From: Candidatus Thalassarchaeum betae
GTDB taxonomy: Archaea; Thermoplasmatota; Poseidoniia; Poseidoniales; Thalassarchaeaceae
DNA: 31,860 nt
Reading direction: 5' to 3'
NCBI GenBank assembly: GCA_022448665.1
Contig: JAKUUO010000017.1
Coordinates: 1-31,860 of the forward strand
How positions within the stretch are numbered: the stretch's first letter is position 1; every line of letters begins with the position of its first letter. Below are positions 15,145 through 21,619 of the stretch, piece after piece. The notes below the pieces were generated by a model that saw nothing but the letters and a program-made list of their open reading frames with translations, was not told the origin of the DNA and ran no database searches. Both the position numbers and the translations under genes were made by a program.

Positions 15145-16094
15145 TGCAAGAGCCAACACGTCGATTTTCCCGCCAGAGCGCTGTGCGCATGTTCGCGCAG
15201 GAGTACCAAGAGGCTTCACTGCCTGAGGAGGGCTCCGGCGAGTACGACCCGTCGTTCGTCATCACCAAACTGGGTGCCAAGATCAACCGCGCGCTCGTCT
15301 GTGGCGTCATCGACAGGATGGAACGCCGAGAAGGTGAGAGTGGTCCTAACTACTCGGGCCATATTAGGGACCCGACTGGGAGCCACCGGTTCAGCGTCGC
15401 GCCATTCCAACCCGAATTGCATCCGGACTTCGAGGAGCTGTTGGCTCGCTTCGAGTCCGGTGACAGGTTCCTGCTGGCCCTAGTGGGCAAGGCCCGATGG
15501 TTCGAGTCTGAAGACGGCGGTGTCTTCACCACGTTGCGTGCTGAGGAGTTCACTGTCATAGACAAGGAGTGCTACACCAACTGGTTGGTTGAGACGGCCG
15601 AGGCGACTCTGCGACGCATCGACGCGCATTCAGCTTCGCTGGAGAGCGAGTTGACTCCTGTAGCACTCGAGGCAGCCGGCGTGCCGAGCGACCTCGTCGA
15701 CGGTCTGATTCTTGCCCGAGGGCACTATGGCGAGTTCGACCCGGAGAACTACCGGGTCGGGGTTCTGCAAGCGCTCTCGATGGCGATAGGCAGAACCAGC
15801 ATCATGGAGGAGCCGGAGCCGGCAGCGCCCGCTCCGACTCTAGATGAGGCGGCCTCACACGCTCAGGGGGGCCCACCGACGCCGTCCGAGCCACTCGGCG
15901 ACGCTCTCCCCCTAGTCATTGAGACCATTCGTTCACAGGACGCGGGAGAAGGCGTCGAGTACGGCAATATCATCGAAGCGCTTGTCAAAACCGGTCACTC
16001 GCGAGAGTCCGCCGAGGATGCCTTGGAAGACGCCCGTACTCAGGGCGAGGTGATGGAGCCCCGCTTCGGATTCTTCCAACTAGTGCCAGAGTGA
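15144..16094 (+). CDS. RPA-associated protein (COG3390-type)
   Basis: The product has 316 residues and sits directly after RPA, with its ATG sharing one base with the RPA stop. This arrangement is known for the euryarchaeal RPA-associated proteins, which form a complex with RPA. The N-terminal half holds an OB-fold (KINRALVCGVIDRMER to about residue 140). A linker rich in Pro/Ala/Glu follows at about 225-255. The C-terminal 65 residues (LPLVIETIRSQDAGEGVEYG onward, ending FGFFQLV) look like a winged helix, as in RPA32. An earlier in-frame start at 15126 exists, but the TGATG overlap favours 15144. The stop abuts the stop of the convergent SAP gene. Confidence 0.85.
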   Translation: MQEPTRRFSRQSAVRMFAQEYQEASLPEEGSGEYDPSFVITKLGAKINRALVCGVIDRMERREGESGPNYSGHIRDPTGSHRFSVAPFQPELHPDFEELLARFESGDRFLLALVGKARWFESEDGGVFTTLRAEEFTVIDKECYTNWLVETAEATLRRIDAHSASLESELTPVALEAAGVPSDLVDGLILARGHYGEFDPENYRVGVLQALSMAIGRTSIMEEPEPAAPAPTLDEAASHAQGGPPTPSEPLGDALPLVIETIRSQDAGEGVEYGNIIEALVKTGHSRESAEDALEDARTQGEVMEPRFGFFQLVPE

Positions 16095-17096
16095 TCAGTC
16101 CTCGGGACTCTCTGAGAGCAGCGTCTCAGCGTGCCGCATCTTCTCCCTGACCCTCTCCAGCGTGGCGTCGGAGTTGATTCTGCTGCGAGATTCCCCCTCA
16201 CCGAGGGACCCACCCTTGATCTCAGCGATATTGGTGGCAACGCGCCTCACCCTCGAGCGCACCTCGTCCTCGTCGAGCGGCCAGCCCCTGCGTTCTGCGA
16301 GCTTGATTAGGAGAATCTGCTCTTCCTCGCCCCAATGGCCACCGTGCCCTCTCAAGATGGTCCCGACCATCCTCTCGAGGTCCTCGACCCTGGCTTGGAT
16401 GGTCAGCAGCGCCCCTTGGACAGATGACTCAGCCTTATCTAAATCAAACACCAGCGCGTCGCTGGCATCCTCCAGCACCGCCTCCGCAGCCGTCCGCTGG
16501 AAGTCGACCTCCTCCTCAGGCTCGGCGGACGACTCTTCGAATTCGGCCTCGACCTCCTCAACGACATCCTCAAACTCCACCTCAGCTACACCCTCAGAGA
16601 CATCGGGGATTCCTGAGCGCCACAGGCTTCGCTTGATCCTGCCCCAGCCGTTCGCTTGATTGGTCAGGACACCTCCGACCCGAGCCATCAACACCGTCCG
16701 ACTGCCTGTGACTCTCGCTTCCAGTTTCTGGCATAGTTCTTGGAGAGTGTCGCGATCCATCTCGGCCAGTCGCTCCACGGTCAGTCTGCGTGAGTCGAAG
16801 TTGAGGTGAAGCCATAGCCTCTGCCGCCTCTCTTTATGTGAGCCTGATGACTTGATTCCGAAGACCTTGAGTACCTCGCCGATCTCCTTGTGGGTCATCG
16901 ATTGGATACCTTCCCATGAGAGATCGTCGTCACCTAGAATGTGATGCTGAATCAGTCTGGCCCGTACCACTTCGACCGAACCGCTCTTGCTCAGCCCCGC
17001 CTCCTCGGCCCTGTTCCGGAGTCCACGTAGCCGATCTCTGTAAAGCGCGTCGAGCAGCACCCTGTCGATCCCCAACCCCAGCACCTTCTCAAGCAC
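16095..17096 (-). CDS. SAP-domain protein, three tandem SAP-like motifs
   Basis: The product has 333 residues. Three SAP-like helix-turn-helix motifs, which usually bind DNA or RNA, can be seen at about 20-50 (LRGLRNRAEEAGLSKSGSVE), 67-97 (HKEIGEVLKVFGIKSSGSHK) and 113-145 (MDRDTLQELCQKLEARVTGS). An acidic linker follows (about 165-200). The C-terminal 120 residues look helical, with a possible coiled coil near 225-245 and a basic helix (DEVRSRVRRVATNI). The start is GTG at 17096, supported by a GGTGAGG ribosome site 7 bases upstream. Its stop directly abuts that of the RPA partner gene on the other strand (TGA|TCA), leaving no gap. A role with RPA in DNA metabolism is suggested by position only. 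No catalytic domain was seen. Confidence 0.65.
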   Translation of the reverse strand: MLEKVLGLGIDRVLLDALYRDRLRGLRNRAEEAGLSKSGSVEVVRARLIQHHILGDDDLSWEGIQSMTHKEIGEVLKVFGIKSSGSHKERRQRLWLHLNFDSRRLTVERLAEMDRDTLQELCQKLEARVTGSRTVLMARVGGVLTNQANGWGRIKRSLWRSGIPDVSEGVAEVEFEDVVEEVEAEFEESSAEPEEEVDFQRTAAEAVLEDASDALVFDLDKAESSVQGALLTIQARVEDLERMVGTILRGHGGHWGEEEQILLIKLAERRGWPLDEDEVRSRVRRVATNIAEIKGGSLGEGESRSRINSDATLERVREKMRHAETLLSESPED

Positions 17097-17124
17097 TCCC
17101 GCGCCTCACCCGTCATATCGCTTA

Positions 17125-17145
17125 CGCAGCACCACAGGTGCTGTG
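17125..17145. repeat. Nine-pair inverted repeat between the HemC-like and SAP genes
   Basis: CGCAGCACC-ACA then GGTGCTGTG forms nine pairs with one G-T wobble around a 3-nt spacer; the inner seven pairs are perfect. It lies 33 bases beyond the HemC-like stop and 28 bases before the SAP GTG, both on the minus strand. It could be a terminator for the first gene or an operator at the promoter of the second. Confidence 0.4.
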
Positions 17146-17178
17146 GCGGTGTTAGCGGCTGTTGGGAGTGGTCACCGT

Positions 17179-18249
17179 TTACTCAGACAGGTCGATGTAG
17201 GCAGGAGCCTCGACGTCGGTGTGGAAGTCCTTGGGAACCTCTCTAGAGGCCTCGAGGAGAAGAGCCTCCCAGTCCCTCAACAGTGAGATGATTCCATGCT
17301 GGTACTGGGAGTATGTGATGACCCGTTCGAGACTCAGCGTCCTGTGCCCGTTCTTAGAGAGTACCTCAAGCCTGACTTCGACGCGCACGTCGTCATCGAG
17401 CACCTCTCCCTCTGTGTCTTGACAAGACTGCAGCAGGGTGATGTCCTTGGTCTCCTCAGCCTGCTTCATCAGGGAGCTGACTTGCCTGTGCCTGACGAGG
17501 ACACCAGTCCTCTCCAGCATCTCCTCATTCAGACCGGCAATTAGGTGGTTCTGCACCCACCAGACCGTGTTGCCCTCTCGCTCGGAGATCTGCGCCGAGA
17601 TGCTGAGGGGAAACCGCTTTCTCGCGAGTACCACGACGAGGTCGGCGTATGGCAGAGGCAGGAAGTGTGGGCCGCCCCTGTCCTTCGGGTCTGGAAGCAA
17701 GGCATGCCTGCGAACGCCAAGTTCGAGCTCGTCATACACCGGACGAGAGGTGACGTAACCATCGATAGCCCCGCTCTGTCTCATGGCCTCCATCCATTCC
17801 GCCATAGCCATGGGCTCCTCTGGGACCTCGCCCAACTCGCTGATTGATGCGTAGGCACCTGGTCTCAGGACGCGCAATCCTCGTCTGGCTCGGCGCAGTT
17901 GCCTGCGGACCAGTTTGGAATCTGACAGTATCACCGCAGACTTCGGCTGGTATGCGATCTTGTTCTCCGACACCAGTACTAGGTTAGGCCGGCGGGGGGT
18001 CCTCGCACCCACCACCTCGCATCCCGCCTCCAGTATCTCCAACTGCCTTCCGTGCAGTATCCGCGCCGGTATGGCGAGCATGTCCACCTTGCCGCTTCCC
18101 AGCATAGCCAGCCCTTCTGAGAATCCGTCTACTGCGCGGCTCTCTATAACGAGTTCAGGAGCATCGCCGGAGGCGGCGAAGATCGCTATGTGCTCGGATA
18201 CGGGACAGTCTGGCGAGTCTATGGTCGCCAGTGTAAGTAGGTCCATCAT
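17179..18249 (-). CDS. Divergent protein resembling hydroxymethylbilane synthase
   Basis: The product has 356 residues from the ATG at 18249, which is supported by a GAGGTG Shine-Dalgarno site 6 bases upstream; a second ATG follows immediately. I do not recognise it with certainty. The order of segments resembles HemC (porphobilinogen deaminase): LTLATIDSP near the N-terminus (compare RIATRGSPLA), GSGKVDMLAIPARIL at 51-65 (compare GRADIAVHSMKDVP), and ILSDSKLVRRQLRRARRGLR at 107-126 (compare GTSSLRRQAQL). After these, residues about 150-175 (AIDGYVTSRPVYDELELG) resemble the DAIILAVAGLKRLG region. The HemC dipyrromethane cysteine is not obvious. The C-terminal 120 residues may be a third domain. 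It faces away from the polyprenyl synthase gene. No other haem-pathway gene is in the window. Confidence 0.45.
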   Translation of the reverse strand: MMDLLTLATIDSPDCPVSEHIAIFAASGDAPELVIESRAVDGFSEGLAMLGSGKVDMLAIPARILHGRQLEILEAGCEVVGARTPRRPNLVLVSENKIAYQPKSAVILSDSKLVRRQLRRARRGLRVLRPGAYASISELGEVPEEPMAMAEWMEAMRQSGAIDGYVTSRPVYDELELGVRRHALLPDPKDRGGPHFLPLPYADLVVVLARKRFPLSISAQISEREGNTVWWVQNHLIAGLNEEMLERTGVLVRHRQVSSLMKQAEETKDITLLQSCQDTEGEVLDDDVRVEVRLEVLSKNGHRTLSLERVITYSQYQHGIISLLRDWEALLLEASREVPKDFHTDVEAPAYIDLSE

Positions 18250-18345
18250 CGCATCCACCTCAAGGGAGGGGGCACGCCTTGTGCCCGTTCGGCGGCGCGC
18301 ACACCTGTTGATATAGGCGACCCCTGCCAAGAAGGGCGAATCAGC
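18250..18345 (+). promoter_or_regulatory. Divergent promoter region of the HemC-like and polyprenyl synthase genes
   Basis: This 96-base gap has a TATA-like TGATATAGG at 18309-18317, centred about 32 bases before the polyprenyl synthase ATG, so that mRNA would have a very short leader. An inverted repeat GGGCAC-GCCTT-GTGCCC lies at 18270-18286 and could regulate either gene. The GAGGTG site of the HemC-like gene lies at the left end. Confidence 0.4.
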
Positions 18346-19326
18346 ATGGTTTCGATGCGTTCGGAGAATGAGAAACTCGCCAATAGGCACGACATCATCG
18401 AGGAGGCTCTGGAGGACTTCGTGCAGGAGAGAATGACCGGCTCCGAGGCTCCCCCTATGGCATTGGCGCGGCACGTCCTCCTCGCTGGAGGCAAGAGGTT
18501 CCGACCCGTTCTCGCGCTGCTCGCATTCGAGGCCTCAGGCGGCGAGGACCAGTCCGAGGTCATGGATCTCGCGCTCGCCTCCGAGATTGTTCACACCGCC
18601 ACTCTCGTGCACGACGACATCTACGACCAATCCAAGACCCGCCGCGGCAAGCCGACACTGCACTCATCGTACGGTATCTCCCACGCCATCATCGCAGGTG
18701 ACTACCTGTTCGTCCTCGGCTTCGGCCTGGGGGGGCGTTACGATGCTCAAATAGTAGAGCGGATGGCCCGCACCTGCGCGGGCTTAGCCACTGGTGAGCT
18801 GCTGCAGTTAGAGCACATTGGCGACCTCGCAACCACTCCCGAGGACTACTACGCCATAATCGACGGCAAGACTGCAGCCCCCTTCGCTACCGCGTGCTCG
18901 AGCGCGGCAATCGTTGCCAGTGCACCCGATTCGGTAGTTGAGTCCCTCGAGGCCTTCGGGATGGAGGTCGGACGTGCATTCCAACTCGTTGATGATATGC
19001 TGGACTTGACCGGTGAAACTTCGATGGGCAAGCCCAGGGGTACCGACGTTCACGATGGCAAGATGACGCTGCCAATCATTCACGCGCTCACTATGCTGCA
19101 TGGCGTTGAGCGCGAGCAACTTGCCGACGTGCTGCAGAACTTCAGTGACAACCGCTGGGGGGAACTGACCTATCTCCTTGAGGAGGCAGGCTCATTCGAT
19201 TACGTCACCCAACTCATCGAGAATCACGTCGACCGTGCTCTCGAGGCGATAAGTCCGCTTCCACAGAGCACAGCGTGCGACCTCCTGGCAGTGGTCGCCA
19301 GACGCTCACAGTCGCGCCGGACTTGA
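18346..19326 (+). CDS. Polyprenyl diphosphate synthase, probably geranylgeranyl diphosphate synthase
   Basis: The product has 326 residues. It extends allylic diphosphates with isopentenyl diphosphate to the chains used in archaeal lipids. Motifs are GGKRFRP at 48-54, the first Asp-rich site DDIYD at 90-94 (preceded by LVH) and the second site DDMLD at 216-220, with GKTAAPF between them. The residues four and five places before the first Asp-rich motif are small (Thr86, Ala85), which in this family permits C20 or longer products. The geranylgeranyl reductase gene follows after 4 bases, supporting a role in membrane-lipid synthesis. The start at 18346 fits a TATA box about 32 bases upstream; a second ATG lies three codons in. 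Confidence 0.9.
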   Translation: MVSMRSENEKLANRHDIIEEALEDFVQERMTGSEAPPMALARHVLLAGGKRFRPVLALLAFEASGGEDQSEVMDLALASEIVHTATLVHDDIYDQSKTRRGKPTLHSSYGISHAIIAGDYLFVLGFGLGGRYDAQIVERMARTCAGLATGELLQLEHIGDLATTPEDYYAIIDGKTAAPFATACSSAAIVASAPDSVVESLEAFGMEVGRAFQLVDDMLDLTGETSMGKPRGTDVHDGKMTLPIIHALTMLHGVEREQLADVLQNFSDNRWGELTYLLEEAGSFDYVTQLIENHVDRALEAISPLPQSTACDLLAVVARRSQSRRT

Positions 19327-19330
19327 GGAC

Positions 19331-20434
19331 ATGTCCGACATCCGCACCGACTGGGATGCGATAGTCATCGGCGGAGGTCCCGCTGGAAGTACGACGGCGC
19401 GATATATCGCAGAGGGTGGAGCGGACGTTCTGGTCATCGACGGCAGGGACCCGATAGGCTCGCCGCTGCAGTGCGGGGAGCTCGTTCCCACCAACAACGA
19501 GATGCGCAGGTTGTGCCCCGACGTCCCAGATTTAGACGACCTCCTGCAGACACCGGAGGCAGCTATCTCAAAGAGGATCCGGGAGATGCATCTAGTTCCT
19601 CCTTCCGGCAAGCCGCTGAGATACGATTTCGAGGGATTGGTACTCAATCGTGTAGCTCACGACGAGGCTTTGGTAGAATTGGCTGAGTCAGCAGGGGCCG
19701 AGTATCTCGTCAACAGCCGAGTCGAGAGAGTCGAGGGCGAGACAGTCTACCTCAGGGGCGGCTCCGAATACACTGCGAGAGTCATCATCGGAGCCGCTGG
19801 GCACAACGACCCGATCCGCAAGTCACAGTGGCACGAGAAGTCGCTCGACATCCCTGTGAAGTTCGTGCTCATGTCCGGTGAGTTCACCGATGCGGTGGAG
19901 CTGCACTTCGGCTCAGTAGCACCCGGCGGCTACGCCTGGATGTTCCCGAAGAACGGAGGGGCGAACATCGGGCTCGGCATCCAGAGGAGACTGTCCAAGG
20001 GCAGGAGCCTGAACGACTACGCCGAGGATTTCATCTCGAGGTATCGAGGACAGATAACCTACAACGGGGCCGGCTCCCTGCCGATGTCTGGCTCCATCCG
20101 CCCCCTCGTCAAGGGCAAACACCTCCTCGTTGGCGACGCCGCCGGCATGGTCCTACCCTCCAATGGCGCCGGCATCACGATTGCGATGATCGGCGGCAGG
20201 ATTGCAGGACAGGTAGTCGCAGAGCACCTGCGGGACGGCACACCGCTCAGCGAGTACGAGATGAGGTGGGATGCCCAGATGGGCAAGGTGATGCGCAACT
20301 CGAAGCGAGCCTTCAGGTTCGGAAGCCTGCTGTTCCGCTCTCCCGATTGGCTGCTCAATCTGGCTTTCAACAGGTTGACCAAGCCGTTCATCTGGAGGGC
20401 TGTGACCTGCCGCCCGCTGCTTGGCCTATGGTGA
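19331..20434 (+). CDS. Geranylgeranyl reductase family flavoprotein (archaeal lipid saturation)
   Basis: The product has 367 residues. Members saturate the isoprenoid chains of archaeal phospholipids (digeranylgeranylglycerophospholipid reductase). The FAD-binding fold starts with IVIGGGPAGSTTARYIA (glycines at 14-19). The substrate-side cysteine motif CGELVP is at 48-53, the sheet motif PGGYAWMFPK at 198-207, and the second FAD motif GDAAGMVLPSNGAGI at 268-282. It lies 4 bases after the polyprenyl synthase, with which it probably forms an operon. Its last 9 bases overlap the convergent methyltransferase gene. Other substrates of the family (chlorophyll or quinone side chains) are possible but less likely in this context. 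Confidence 0.9.
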   Translation: MSDIRTDWDAIVIGGGPAGSTTARYIAEGGADVLVIDGRDPIGSPLQCGELVPTNNEMRRLCPDVPDLDDLLQTPEAAISKRIREMHLVPPSGKPLRYDFEGLVLNRVAHDEALVELAESAGAEYLVNSRVERVEGETVYLRGGSEYTARVIIGAAGHNDPIRKSQWHEKSLDIPVKFVLMSGEFTDAVELHFGSVAPGGYAWMFPKNGGANIGLGIQRRLSKGRSLNDYAEDFISRYRGQITYNGAGSLPMSGSIRPLVKGKHLLVGDAAGMVLPSNGAGITIAMIGGRIAGQVVAEHLRDGTPLSEYEMRWDAQMGKVMRNSKRAFRFGSLLFRSPDWLLNLAFNRLTKPFIWRAVTCRPLLGLW

Positions 20435-21136
20435 GGCGCCCTGCCAGATGGTGGCCATGCCGGGGAACACGACTTTGGCTCGGACATCGGTGAATCCGAC
20501 CTCCTCCAGCATTCGCACGTAATCACGTGTGGTGCCGAAGCTCGAGTAGGTCCTCGTCAGCCACCTCCAAGGGTGGTCACTCTTACTGTAGACGAGTCTG
20601 GCGTAGGTCCCGACCCAGATCCTCATCCAGAGCCAACCGAGTACTCCGTGGAGCCGGTTGATTTTGGCTGGGTCGACGATTACGATGATCCCGCCCGGCT
20701 TGAGGACTCTGAGCACCTCGGACAGGCCGGCTCGCTTGTCGTACCAGTCTCTGAACGAGAACAAGGAGCAGACCGCGTCGAACGAGTTGTCGTCGAATGG
20801 CAGGTCCTCTGCTGTGGCTTCTACGAACTCGACAGCGGAGTCGCCGCGAGCGGCCCGCTTGGGGTTGACGCGGGACTCAGCGGAGCGCAGCATCTCCGGA
20901 ATCGGGTCGAGGCATACCAAGTCCCTGCCGACGACCTCCTCGGCGAAGCTCCCAGGGCCACATCCCACCTCGAGAATCCGCCCCTTTGCAGGCAGCCTGT
21001 CCTGAACCATCCTGCGCCACTTGGAGACCTGTCCGAGGGTTGCGAACCTGTTGATCCTGTCATACGCCGGAATACTCATCTCGAGATTGCGCTGGAGCTC
21101 GTTCCACTCCTCGGCACCGATACGTTCGGCATCCAT
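20426..21136 (-). CDS. UbiE/MenG-like class I methyltransferase
   Basis: The product has 236 residues. It resembles demethylmenaquinone methyltransferases: the N-terminal YDRINRFATLGQVSKWRR at 25-42 matches the UbiE signature YDxMNDxxSxGxHRxWR. SAM-binding motif I is ILEVGCGPGS at 54-63, and later motifs include DLPFDDNSFDAV, FSFRDWYDK and VLRVLKPGG. It could therefore methylate menaquinone or a similar quinone, but other small-molecule substrates are possible. The start is the ATG at 21136, chosen because GGAGGAG ends 5 bases upstream; the ATG at 21154 would overlap that site. It is convergent with, and overlaps by 9 bases, the geranylgeranyl reductase gene. Confidence 0.8.
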   Translation of the reverse strand: MDAERIGAEEWNELQRNLEMSIPAYDRINRFATLGQVSKWRRMVQDRLPAKGRILEVGCGPGSFAEEVVGRDLVCLDPIPEMLRSAESRVNPKRAARGDSAVEFVEATAEDLPFDDNSFDAVCSLFSFRDWYDKRAGLSEVLRVLKPGGIIVIVDPAKINRLHGVLGWLWMRIWVGTYARLVYSKSDHPWRWLTRTYSSFGTTRDYVRMLEEVGFTDVRAKVVFPGMATIWQGASP

Positions 21137-21141
21137 GCAGA

Positions 21142-21148
21142 CTCCTCC
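21142..21148 (-). promoter_or_regulatory. Strong ribosome binding site that sets the methyltransferase start
   Basis: On the minus strand it reads GGAGGAG, followed by five bases and ATG at 21136. It lies inside the longer version of the reading frame (ATG at 21154), so it argues for the shorter protein. Confidence 0.6.
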
Positions 21149-21212
21149 GCCCATCCTCTATTTGGTTGAATCCCGTGACTAGCCTCAGAGCCCACGAAGG
21201 GGCGAAACGGTC

Positions 21213-21222
21213 AATATGATAA
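21213..21222 (+). promoter_or_regulatory. TATA-like box of the ATP synthase operon
   Basis: AATATGATAA stands out in GC-rich sequence. With the usual archaeal spacing, transcription would begin near 21243, inside the palindrome that follows, leaving a leader of about 20 bases with a GGGTG ribosome site before the GTG start of atpH. Confidence 0.5.
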
Positions 21223-21240
21223 ACTCGCCAACTTTGGGAA

Positions 21241-21259
21241 GTTCACCCAGAGGGTGAAC
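21241..21259. repeat. Perfect 8-bp palindrome in the ATP synthase operon leader
   Basis: GTTCACCC-AGA-GGGTGAAC is a perfect dyad ending 2 bases before the atpH GTG. Its right arm contains the GGGTG ribosome site and its left arm covers the predicted transcription start. It could be an operator for a dimeric regulator, or an RNA hairpin that hides the ribosome site. Confidence 0.5.
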
Positions 21260-21261
21260 AC

Positions 21262-21579
21262 GTGGCTAGGGATGAAGTTCTGAGATCAATCAAGGAGGCT
21301 GAGGAGAAGACCGGTGCCAAGTTGGAGAATGCCCGCAAGGACTCCTCGAACATCACCAGCAAAGCTCGTGGCAAGGCGGCTGACCTCATCTCCTCCGGAC
21401 TACAGGACGCCGAGGCCGAGGCGCAGTCTATGGTCGATCAGGCGAGAGACGCTGCGAACAAGCAGGCCGATTCCGCCCGAGCCGATGGCGAAGCTGCCCT
21501 GACGGCGATTCACGAGCACGGTGAGAAGAACCGCTCGTCTGCGGTCGATGCGGTACTAGATGCGTTCCTCCAATCATAG
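21262..21579 (+). CDS. atpH: A-type ATP synthase subunit H (peripheral stalk)
   Basis: The product has 105 residues and is almost entirely a charged Ala-rich coiled coil (KEAEEKTGAKLENARKDS onward), as expected for the H subunit, which pairs with E in the peripheral stalks joining the A1 head to the membrane part. Sequence in this family is weakly conserved; the call rests on the coiled coil, size and first place in the operon. The start is GTG at 21262, preceded by GGGTG within the leader palindrome. It heads the order H-I-K-E-C-F-A-B-D. Confidence 0.82.
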   Translation: MARDEVLRSIKEAEEKTGAKLENARKDSSNITSKARGKAADLISSGLQDAEAEAQSMVDQARDAANKQADSARADGEAALTAIHEHGEKNRSSAVDAVLDAFLQS

Positions 21580-21619
21580 AAATCCAACAGAGTTGACTGA
21601 TAAATCGGAGTTTGTGTTC

